From NCBI GenBank assembly GCA_012744295.1, contig JAAYIB010000198.1:1-6668 (forward strand): a DNA stretch of 6,668 nt, written 5' to 3'. Positions 1 to 5,295 of the stretch are shown one piece after another. The notes under the pieces are model-generated. The model was given only the letters and a program-made list of their open reading frames with translations, was not told the DNA's origin and did no database searches. This DNA is from Acholeplasmataceae bacterium. GTDB lineage: Bacteria; Bacillota; Negativicutes; Acidaminococcales; Acidaminococcaceae. The position numbers and the translations under genes are program-made. Position 1 is the stretch's first letter, and every line of letters begins with the position of its first letter.

Positions 1-228
1 AGCCCATTGGCCCTTTTCCATACCCAGTCCGGCAACAAGGGAGGCTTGAGCCTTGGAAAAAATCTCGATCATCGAAACATAAATCATAACTCCTGCCGAA
101 AAACCAAGTGTAACAGACAAAAATTTCGGACTGCTTTTTTTGGTAAAAAACGCCAATAAACTGCCGATGCCGGTGCTGAGTCCCGCAAAAAGCGTCAAGG
201 CAAAAGCAAACAAGACATTGTCTTCCAC
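1..228 (-). CDS. zupT: ZupT-like ZIP family divalent metal transporter (5' part, cut by window edge)
   Basis: This is the N-terminal 76 residues of a ZIP-family transporter, which moves zinc or other divalent metals (iron, manganese) into the cytoplasm across the inner membrane. The start is GTG at 228-226, chosen because AAGGAGG (242-236) lies 7 nt upstream and translation then runs open to the window edge. Two hydrophobic segments are visible. The first is about residues 5-28 and contains LFAGLSTGIGS. The second is about residues 37-57 and contains LGFSAGVMIYVSMIEIF, which is typical of ZIP helix 2 and its following acidic residues. The metal-binding helices 4 and 5 (HNxPEG motifs) would lie outside the window, so function cannot be confirmed from catalytic residues. 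The gene is co-directional with rubrerythrin upstream but probably has its own promoter. The substrate metal cannot be told from this fragment; the ZupT assignment rests on recognition of the N-terminal sequence. Confidence 0.85.
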   Translation of the reverse strand, partial: MEDNVLFAFALTLFAGLSTGIGSLLAFFTKKSSPKFLSVTLGFSAGVMIYVSMIEIFSKAQASLVAGLGMEKGQWA

Positions 229-286
229 TGACCACCCTCCTTAAAAAGCGCTGTTCTCACTAAATGCCGCGTCCGCATGCAACAAA

Positions 287-319
287 GCGGGGGCGGACAG
301 AAGCTCCGCCTCTCCCCGC
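287..319 (-). terminator. GC-rich hairpin between rubrerythrin and the ZIP gene: terminator or attenuator
   Basis: Read on the minus strand this is an 11-bp interrupted stem: GCGGG, a 4-nt bulge GAGA, GGCGGA, a 7-nt loop, then TCCGCC and CCCGC. It is followed by TTTGTT. The stem is strong but the U-tract is short and interrupted. It could end the rubrerythrin transcript. It lies downstream of the candidate ZIP-gene promoter, so it could also act as an attenuator in that gene's leader. The sequence does not decide between these. Confidence 0.45.
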
Positions 320-349
320 CCGAACCAACTATGGCTGACACTTATCCTT

Positions 350-377
350 ATTATATACTGTTTCATAAACAGGTAAA
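350..377 (-). promoter_or_regulatory. Candidate promoter for the ZIP transporter gene
   Basis: On the minus strand a perfect -10 box TATAAT (355-350) is preceded, after 16 nt, by a -35-like TTTACC (377-372; four of six matches to consensus). Transcription would begin near 343 and give a leader of about 115 nt that contains the GC-rich hairpin at 287-319. The call rests on sequence match and position only. Confidence 0.45.
358..372. promoter_or_regulatory. Palindrome CTGTTTCATAAACAG in the ZIP-gene promoter spacer: possible operator
   Basis: This is a perfect 6-3-6 inverted repeat (CTGTTT / AAACAG) sitting between the -35 and -10 boxes of the candidate ZIP-gene promoter, where a bound repressor would block RNA polymerase. 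A metal-responsive repressor would make sense for a metal transporter, but the sequence does not match a Zur, Fur or MntR box that I recognise. Chance occurrence is possible. Confidence 0.3.
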
Positions 378-413
378 ACCTTCTCTTCAGAAAATATTTC
401 CCTGCCATAAAAA

Positions 414-908
414 TCAGTATTTGATGAACTTTTCACCCGGGATTCCGCAAATGCTGCATTTCTCGGGAACATACTTCTCGATGTTGCCGCAGACGGGGCA
501 AAGGTAGTAAAAAACTTCCTCCGCAGCATCAAGTTGCTCCAAGGCCTCCTGATACAGTTTTGCATGAACTTCTTCGGCCTTCATGGCAAAGGTGAAGGAG
601 ATAGCCGCGGCTTTGTTTCCTTCACGCTCGGCTTCTTTTAAAAAGTCGGGGTACATGTCCCTGTATTCATGTGTTTCTCCCGCTACCGCGTCGACGAGGT
701 TTTCAGCGGTACTTCCAACCTTCTTCGCCACTTCGAAGTGTTTCAAGGCATGAATCGTTTCTGCATCGGAAGCAGCCTTGAATAATTTCGCCGCGTTAAG
801 CTTGCCGTCTTTTTCGGCTTTCTTCGAATAAGCCAGATATTTTCTATTCGCCTGTGCCTCACCGGCAAAAGCCTCCATCAGGTTGTTAAGCGTCTTGTTT
901 TCTGACAT
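414..908 (-). CDS. rbr: Rubrerythrin
   Basis: This is a complete 164-residue rubrerythrin, a cytoplasmic non-haem diiron NADH-linked peroxidase that protects anaerobes by reducing hydrogen peroxide. The ferritin-like four-helix domain spans about residues 5-130. The expected diiron ligands are present: E17 in FAGEAQAN, E50 and H53 in DAETIH, E78 and E81 in AGETHEY, and E112 and H115 in KAEEVH. A C-terminal rubredoxin-like domain follows with an FeS4 site made by C137-x2-C140 and C151-x2-C154 (CPVCGN and CSICG). The length is about 30 residues below classical Desulfovibrio rubrerythrin (about 191) but common for compact clostridial forms. The ATG at 908-906 is preceded by AGGAGG (922-917) at good spacing. 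The gene has its own promoter upstream and is probably monocistronic. Domain order is normal, not the reverse type. Confidence 0.95.
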   Translation of the reverse strand: MSENKTLNNLMEAFAGEAQANRKYLAYSKKAEKDGKLNAAKLFKAASDAETIHALKHFEVAKKVGSTAENLVDAVAGETHEYRDMYPDFLKEAEREGNKAAAISFTFAMKAEEVHAKLYQEALEQLDAAEEVFYYLCPVCGNIEKYVPEKCSICGIPGEKFIKY

Positions 909-941
909 TGTTTCGTCCTCCTTGGTTTATTGTTTTAATGG

Positions 942-953
942 ATTAGTACTAAT
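942..953. promoter_or_regulatory. 12-bp palindrome in the rubrerythrin leader, possible operator
   Basis: ATTAGTACTAAT is a perfect 12-bp palindrome about 30 bp downstream of the predicted rubrerythrin transcription start and about 35 bp before the start codon. Clostridial rubrerythrin genes are often under PerR control, but this site does not fit the usual 7-1-7 Per box. I therefore call it only a possible operator. Confidence 0.25.
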
Positions 954-985
954 TGATAATAGTTATGGATTTTAGCCGCAACTAT

Positions 986-1013
986 ATTATAGCGAATAAA
1001 ACCAACATTGCAA
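986..1013 (-). promoter_or_regulatory. Candidate rubrerythrin promoter
   Basis: On the minus strand TTGCAA (1013-1008) and a perfect TATAAT (991-986) are separated by 16 nt, placing the transcription start near 979 and giving a leader of about 70 nt before the ATG. The -10 region also lies inside the 11-bp odd palindrome CTATA-A-TATAG (992-982 on the minus strand), which could be part of a binding site. Confidence 0.55.
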
Positions 1014-1057
1014 GCTAAAGTTCCGTCCTTTAAGAAAATGTTTCTGCTATACTCAAT

Positions 1058-1084
1058 GGAGAGACCTTGCCGGGGGCAGGCTCC
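1058..1084 (-). terminator. Weak hairpin downstream of the diguanylate cyclase gene
   Basis: On the minus strand, 23 nt after the diguanylate cyclase stop codon, GGAG-CCTGCC can pair with GGC-A-AGG-TCT-CTCC around a CCC loop, with small bulges. No U-tract follows, so this is at best a poor intrinsic terminator or a Rho-type or processing structure. Confidence 0.2.
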
Positions 1085-1106
1085 TGTTAGTGTCAATTTA
1101 AAAGCC

Positions 1107-2372
1107 TTACGTTTCTTCGTCGTAAATTTCAACACGGTTGCGCCCGTTTTGCTTAGCCTTGTACAAGGCGCAGTCCGCCCGCCCGAAAATCAGGTTTGCT
1201 TCCGGGCAGACATTGCCCGGACTTGTTGTGACTCCTAAACTGATAGTAACAAAGGCTGATATCGAAGAAGACGGGTGGCTGATGGCCAAAGCTTCGATGC
1301 CGGCTCTCAATGACTCGGCTACGGCTTCAGCTCCGCGTATGTCCGTATTTGGCAGAACAACGGCGAACTCCTCTCCGCCATAGCGCGCGACAAGGTCTGA
1401 CGGCCGATTAACTTTTTCCTTTAATTTCACGGCAACCTTACGCAGGCAGTCATCGCCGGCCAAATGGCCGAATGCGTCATTGTAGGCTTTAAAGAAATCA
1501 ATATCAATCATTATTACCGACAAATCCTGCATTGCAAGTTGTGAACGCAGGCATTCCTGATCCAGATACTCGTTCAGATAGCGACGATTGGCAACACCTG
1601 TCAGGCCGTCGGTAGCAGCCTGTAAAACCAGTTCCTTATTCAAATCCAAAAGGCTCTTTCTCTCCTGTTCGATTGTTTTTATCATCGGACGAAAAATATA
1701 GAGACCCTGCAGCAGCAAACCAAAAAGACAGAACAAAAGCGAAAACAGTACAACGTTTTTTAAATAACCTATTTTTTCTTCGCTTTTTAGCTGCAGGAGG
1801 TAGGTTGCCCGGTCTAACGACTTGATTAGCTTCTCCGCATTAGGCAGCAACGTGGTGGAAAGTTTGGTATCCATTCTTTCCTTATCGGAAAAATCGATGT
1901 TGGCGAAAGAAGTGGCATTATCAAGATAAAGCCGCACATTGGCATCAACCGCGCTGTTTTCTCCAAAATATAGATCCTGCAGTTCGGAATCAGATATGAG
2001 TATGAGGTTGCCATGATTGCTTTTAAGCTCTTTGATGGCAGCAATTAGCTGTTGCCGCATTTCCTCCTGCACCAAGTTTGACCGGTTAACCGCTATTTGC
2101 AAGCTTTTCAGGGCAATTTCCTTGGTCAGCATCCTCTGCTTACCGCTAATGTTAATCATTAACGCTCTGTCTTTCTGTGTTTCGATGATGTAATGAAGCG
2201 AGATGGAAACCATCAATATAACCAGACCCGTTGTTAAAAGCGCAAGCAGATATTTCGGTGTCCAGGAGCTTTTAAAAAAACTTGTTTTTAAAATTTCTCG
2301 CCTCCGGCAAAGCAGTGAACATAGCTTTGCAATCGTTATATTTTTAATCTTGTTGTTGCCAAAGCAACCCAT
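1107..2372 (-). CDS. Membrane-bound diguanylate cyclase with PilJ-type sensor and GGDEF domain
   Basis: The enzyme makes cyclic di-GMP from two GTP. Numbering is from the ATG at 2372 (421 residues). A first membrane helix lies at about 41-63. A periplasmic PilJ-like (type IV pili methyl-accepting chemotaxis-like N-terminal) region follows, recognisable from the ISGKQRMLTKEIA signature at 75-87 and extending to about 200. A second membrane helix is at about 206-227, then a short coiled coil at about 231-252, then the GGDEF domain at about 253-417. The active site reads GGEEF at 332-336, with metal and substrate residues D290, N298 and D307 in the expected places. An RxxD inhibitory site (R323, D326) sits five residues before GGEEF, so product feedback inhibition is likely. 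The ATG has no Shine-Dalgarno sequence. A GGAGG at 2305-2301 precedes an in-frame ATT at 2294-2292 (codon 27), so the first 26 residues may not be translated. It starts 39 bp after the broken PLP gene with no visible terminator between them. Confidence 0.9.
   Translation of the reverse strand: MGCFGNNKIKNITIAKLCSLLCRRREILKTSFFKSSWTPKYLLALLTTGLVILMVSISLHYIIETQKDRALMINISGKQRMLTKEIALKSLQIAVNRSNLVQEEMRQQLIAAIKELKSNHGNLILISDSELQDLYFGENSAVDANVRLYLDNATSFANIDFSDKERMDTKLSTTLLPNAEKLIKSLDRATYLLQLKSEEKIGYLKNVVLFSLLFCLFGLLLQGLYIFRPMIKTIEQERKSLLDLNKELVLQAATDGLTGVANRRYLNEYLDQECLRSQLAMQDLSVIMIDIDFFKAYNDAFGHLAGDDCLRKVAVKLKEKVNRPSDLVARYGGEEFAVVLPNTDIRGAEAVAESLRAGIEALAISHPSSSISAFVTISLGVTTSPGNVCPEANLIFGRADCALYKAKQNGRNRVEIYDEET
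2307..2330 (-). other. Hairpin just upstream of the internal Shine-Dalgarno of the diguanylate cyclase gene
   Basis: GCAAAGC (2330-2324) pairs perfectly with GCTTTGC (2313-2307) across a 10-nt loop, ending one base before GGAGG (2305-2301). If transcription starts at the promoter candidate at 2335-2362, this stem would form the very 5' end of the message and could stabilise it or affect ribosome access. It does not match a c-di-GMP riboswitch core that I recognise. Confidence 0.3.
2335..2362 (-). promoter_or_regulatory. Candidate diguanylate cyclase promoter inside the annotated 5' end
   Basis: TTGGCA (2362-2357, five of six) and TATAAC (2340-2335, five of six) are 16 nt apart on the minus strand, with a predicted start near 2328. 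This is the best sigma-A-like match near the gene and lies within the first codons of the longest reading frame. It supports a shorter protein starting after the GGAGG at 2305-2301. Confidence 0.4.
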
Positions 2373-2411
2373 TTTTGAATTAAACCCCGACTCAGTATAT
2401 TAACCTTGAAA

Positions 2412-3523
2412 CTACCTAACTTTGCCTCTGCATAGAATCTGTATTTCTTTCAAAAGCTTGCCCTTGCTGACAAGCAAGGCCGAGTCATACAGGTTGCACG
2501 CGGGACAGATATGGTTCGGAATAACTTCTATTTTGTCACCGACTTCAACCGTTTTGCTGAAGGCGGCATCATTTATCAGGCCGTGTTCGTCAAAAAGTCC
2601 GCTTAACCTTACTTTGCCGGACGCTTTTACGAGTCCGAAGCCGGTAGTGGCGCAGATCCCTTCCGCTCGGTTTTGCGAAGTTAAAGACTTCGCGCCGGCA
2701 TCAAGGACGACCCTCTCGCTTGTCGGCTTGCTGATTACGGTAGCAAGAATGCTGGCGGCACAGCGAGAATAATCATCCAGGGCCGCTCCCTTCCTGCATC
2801 CATAAAAATATAGGTGCCCGGCCTTATTTCTGTAATGCCTTCAATAATCTCCGCCTGCATCAGCGAAGGAGTAGCACCGATGCTGACAGTTTCCATATTC
2901 ATGCCCAAACCGCGCAGCAAGTTTGCCGCTCTTAGGGTTTTCTCCTGGCTTTCCCTTGCAAGCCGCAGGCATTCTTTACTGTCCTTGGCCTTATAAGTGT
3001 GCCCCTCATGTGAAAAAATCCCTTTCAGTTTTACTTGTTCTTTCCCTGCAATATATTTTGCCAGGGAAGTCAATTGTCCGTCCGTAATTGCTCCCGAACG
3101 GTTTTCTCCAACCTCGAGTTCAATCAGTACGCTGACAGGTTTTTTCGCATTCTTAAAAGCTTCCGCCAATTGGTCTACTTGATAGAAATTGTCAACCCCC
3201 ACGCTTACTTCAGCAGTCTCGTTCAATTCTTTGAGCCGTTTTAGCTTTGCTCGCCCCACAATTTCATTGGCAATGAAAATATCATTAATGCCGTTTTTTG
3301 CCATGACCTCCGCTTCGCCCACCTTGGCCACGGTAATGCCTGATGCTCCGAGTTCCATTTGCAGTCTTGCCAATTCAGGCATTTTATGAGTTTTCGTGTG
3401 CGGCCGCAGCTTCACCTTGTATTTGTCAGCCTTTGACTGCATAAACTTCAAATTTGTCAGCATTATGTCATAGTCAATTAAAAGCGATGGGGTATCGATA
3501 AATTGGTATAAGGATTTTGTCAA
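2412..3523 (-). pseudogene. D-serine dehydratase / D-threonine aldolase-like PLP enzyme, one-base frameshift
   Basis: This is a fold-type III (alanine-racemase-like) PLP enzyme that would cleave or deaminate D-hydroxy amino acids. The start is TTG at 3523 with AAGGAG (3538-3533) 9 nt upstream. The first frame codes 244 good residues, including the PLP-lysine motif RPHTKTHK (K44) and SIGATPS at 214-220, which is the expected phosphate-binding region. It then runs 18 unrelated residues to a stop at 2735. The family sequence continues in another frame from 2786 to TAG at 2412: AALDDYSRCAAS, then VVLDAGAK, then PNHICPACN. Adding one base between 2791 and 2792 (a C gives DAG-QG-AALDD) restores a 370-residue protein of normal family length. 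The metal pair reads H338-x-C340, as in eukaryotic-type D-serine dehydratase, whereas D-threonine aldolases usually have HxD. The lesion is either real decay or an assembly error. It is the last gene of the RidA operon, 51 bp after the threonine-synthase-like gene. Confidence 0.85.
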
Positions 3524-3574
3524 TTAAACCCTCTCCTTTATTGTTTGTTTCCCGATTCCCTTTCGATATCTGTT

Positions 3575-4672
3575 TCAGTGATCAGACTTCAGGCCCGCTC
3601 CGCACATCGGAATCAGGCAATCGTGAAGCCTGCCGTTAGTTTCGCACCAGTCGAGGTAAGCCGCGTAACCTGCAGCCGTTGTGTGTTCGCAGTATATTCC
3701 GCCCGCCGCCAGTTCCGCCCTTGCAGCAAGTATCCTATGCTCCGGTGCGGTAATGACCTTGATGCCGTATTGATAAATATAACGCAATATTTCTTCGCTG
3801 CGCATCGGAATTCCCACCGCAATACCTTCGGCCATGGTCGGCTGCGGCGGCGAATCCAATGCTGCCTGGCCGGCTTTTCTGCTTACCGCTTTGACAAAAG
3901 GATCGCACCTTTCGCTTTGAACCGCAAAAAGATTTGGCATCCTGTCGATTATGCCGGCGTCCAGAAATTCCTCAAGGGCTTTCACTATGCCAATAACCAA
4001 CGTTCCGTTGCCGAGCGGCATCAGAATGTTTTGCGGAATTCTGCCTAATTGTTCATAGGTTTCATAAATATAAGTTTTCGTGCCCTGATAAAAAAAGGGG
4101 TTATAAACGTGATTGGCGTAATAAAACCCTTCGTTAATAACCTTGCTGCGGCACACATCGGCACAGTTGTCACGCGAGCCCGGTACAACGCTCACCTTCG
4201 CGTTATGTGCGCGAATCATGTTAATTTTCTGCGGAGACGTGCCCTCCGGCACAAATATCTCACAGGCAATGCCGGCACGGGCACAGTAGGCGGCGATGCT
4301 GTTGCCCGCATTGCCGCTGCTGTCCTGAACAACTTCTTTCACGCCTATAGTTTTGCAGTGGGCAGTCAAAACTGCCGCTCCCCTATCCTTAAAAGACAAC
4401 GTCGGCATAAAATAATCCATTTTCAATAAGACATCATCAGAAAAACTTATAATCGGCGTCATCCCTTCGCCAAGTGTAATCTGGCGCCACTCTTCTCCCA
4501 AAAGCGGCAGAAAGGCACGATAACGAAAAAGGCTCCAGCACTTCTTGTCAACGAGGGCCAAGTCAAACTTAGGTGGCGTGAAGTCAAGCGACCATAGTCC
4601 GCCACAGGAGCAGCGCGGCTCCCTCACCGTCACTTCCGACGTTTTTTTGCATACAGGACAAACATAGTTCAT
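3575..4672 (-). CDS. Threonine-synthase-like PLP-dependent enzyme (fold type II)
   Basis: This is a 365-residue cytoplasmic enzyme of the tryptophan synthase beta / threonine synthase superfamily. A small zinc-ribbon-like segment opens it: C5-x2-C8 and C21-x-C23. The PLP lysine is K95 in the context LSFKDRG, followed by the cofactor/substrate loop SSGNAGNS at 118-125 and a glycine-rich phosphate-binding GNGT at 221-224. The C-terminal IPMCGAGLKS (354-363) fits the family. Classical threonine synthase has PTGSFKDR, but here it is PTLSFKDR. Together with the RidA and D-serine dehydratase-like neighbours this suggests an ammonia-lyase or related beta/gamma-elimination role rather than threonine biosynthesis; that is inference. 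The ATG at 4672 has GGAGGTG (4684-4678) 5 nt upstream and overlaps the RidA stop (ATGA), so coupling with the upstream gene is expected. The frame is intact, unlike both neighbours. Confidence 0.85.
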   Translation of the reverse strand: MNYVCPVCKKTSEVTVREPRCSCGGLWSLDFTPPKFDLALVDKKCWSLFRYRAFLPLLGEEWRQITLGEGMTPIISFSDDVLLKMDYFMPTLSFKDRGAAVLTAHCKTIGVKEVVQDSSGNAGNSIAAYCARAGIACEIFVPEGTSPQKINMIRAHNAKVSVVPGSRDNCADVCRSKVINEGFYYANHVYNPFFYQGTKTYIYETYEQLGRIPQNILMPLGNGTLVIGIVKALEEFLDAGIIDRMPNLFAVQSERCDPFVKAVSRKAGQAALDSPPQPTMAEGIAVGIPMRSEEILRYIYQYGIKVITAPEHRILAARAELAAGGIYCEHTTAAGYAAYLDWCETNGRLHDCLIPMCGAGLKSDH

Positions 4673-5046
4673 TCTTCCACCTCCGCAATTGCCTCAATTT
4701 CTATCAGGCTGCCGTAATGCAGCGCGCTTACAGGCACTACCGTCCTGGCAGGCCTGTGTTCGCCAAGGAACTCGGCGTACACCTCGTTGAAAACATCCCA
4801 GTTCCCTATATCGGACAGATACACGCGACACTGTACTACAGCGCTCCTCCCTACGCCTGCCGCCTCAAGTACACGCTCCAGATTCTACAGTGCATGCCTT
4901 GACTGCGCCCTTATACCCACTGTTAGTTTTGCCGTATCAGGATGCAGCGGCATCTGACCGGACACATAAAGCATACCTTGTGATATAATTCCGGGGCTGT
5001 AATGTCCGCTTTTTTTCACGTCTTTCCGAAAAGCAATCTTATCCAT
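4669..5046 (-). pseudogene. RidA family enamine/imine deaminase interrupted by an in-frame TAG
   Basis: A RidA (YjgF/YER057c/UK114) protein of 125 codons plus stop, the usual family length. It hydrolyses reactive 2-aminoacrylate and 2-aminocrotonate type intermediates released by PLP dehydratases. The ATG at 5046 follows AAGGCGG (5060-5054) by 7 nt. Recognisable parts are ISQGMLYVSGQMPL (21-34), then NLERVLEAAG (55-64), VVQCRVYLSDI (70-80), and RPARTVVPVSAL (98-109) with the substrate-binding arginine R101, and IEIEAIAEVEE at the end. Codon 54 (4887-4885) is TAG in a helix where the family has Glu, Gln or Lys (…HAL-stop-NLERVL…), so one base change from GAG, CAG or AAG explains it. The frame is otherwise open throughout, and its final TGA overlaps the ATG of the next gene. 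As written only 53 residues would be made, unless UAG is read through. Too broken for a standard gene caller to report as one ORF. Confidence 0.85.
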
Positions 5047-5070
5047 ATTGATACCGCCTTTTCTTAAATA

Positions 5071-5083
5071 GCGGCTATGCCGC
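5071..5083 (-). other. Small hairpin in the RidA operon leader
   Basis: On the minus strand GCGGC-ATA-GCCGC forms a 5-bp GC stem with a 3-nt loop, followed by TATTT, about 10 nt before the RidA ribosome binding site. It could be a leader attenuator or simply a leader structure. It is too short for a confident terminator. Confidence 0.25.
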
Positions 5084-5143
5084 CTGAGCTAATTTTCTCT
5101 TGTCCCGTTACGATTTCAATGTAAAAGCAGTATAGATAATAAT

Positions 5144-5172
5144 ATTTTAGTTTTTTCTGTCCGAAAGAACAA
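5144..5172 (-). promoter_or_regulatory. Candidate promoter of the RidA operon
   Basis: TTGTTC (5172-5167) and TAAAAT (5149-5144) are separated by exactly 17 nt on the minus strand, with transcription predicted near 5137 and a leader of about 90 nt. The -10 matches at five of six positions; the -35 keeps TTG. It is back to back with the plus-strand promoter at 5216-5244. Confidence 0.45.
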
Positions 5173-5215
5173 TGTTTTTATTTTCCTGCGGCTGCGTTGA
5201 GGGTTTTCGGGCTTC

Positions 5216-5244
5216 TTTACGCTAAAATCAAAATATGGTATGAT
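5216..5244 (+). promoter_or_regulatory. Candidate promoter of the B12 sensor gene
   Basis: TTTACG (5216-5221) and TATGAT (5239-5244, five of six) are 17 nt apart, giving a start near 5251 and a leader of about 45 nt. The -35 matches at four of six positions. Only 43 bp separate it from the divergent RidA promoter, so one regulator bound between them could affect both. Confidence 0.5.
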
Positions 5245-5295
5245 TTAATAAATATTCTTAAGTGCAGAAAAATTTAAACCTTGAGAGGGAAAACC

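Noticed and set aside
2307..2330. c-di-GMP riboswitch before the diguanylate cyclase
   Set aside because: The GCAAAGC element resembles part of a GEMM core at first sight, but it simply pairs with GCTTTGC in a single hairpin and the rest of the GEMM structure is missing.
2422..2772. Plus-strand open frame of 116 codons opposite the D-serine dehydratase-like gene
   Set aside because: It lies antisense to the frameshifted C-terminal half of that gene, whose minus-strand translation is clearly family sequence. The plus-strand product has no recognisable features and no ribosome binding site.
3545..4048. Plus-strand open frame of 167 codons opposite the threonine-synthase-like gene
   Set aside because: It is antisense to a gene with clear PLP-enzyme motifs. 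Its length reflects codon bias on the other strand.
4717..4902. Plus-strand open frame within the RidA region
   Set aside because: The opposite strand reads as RidA from end to end apart from one TAG, so this is a shadow.
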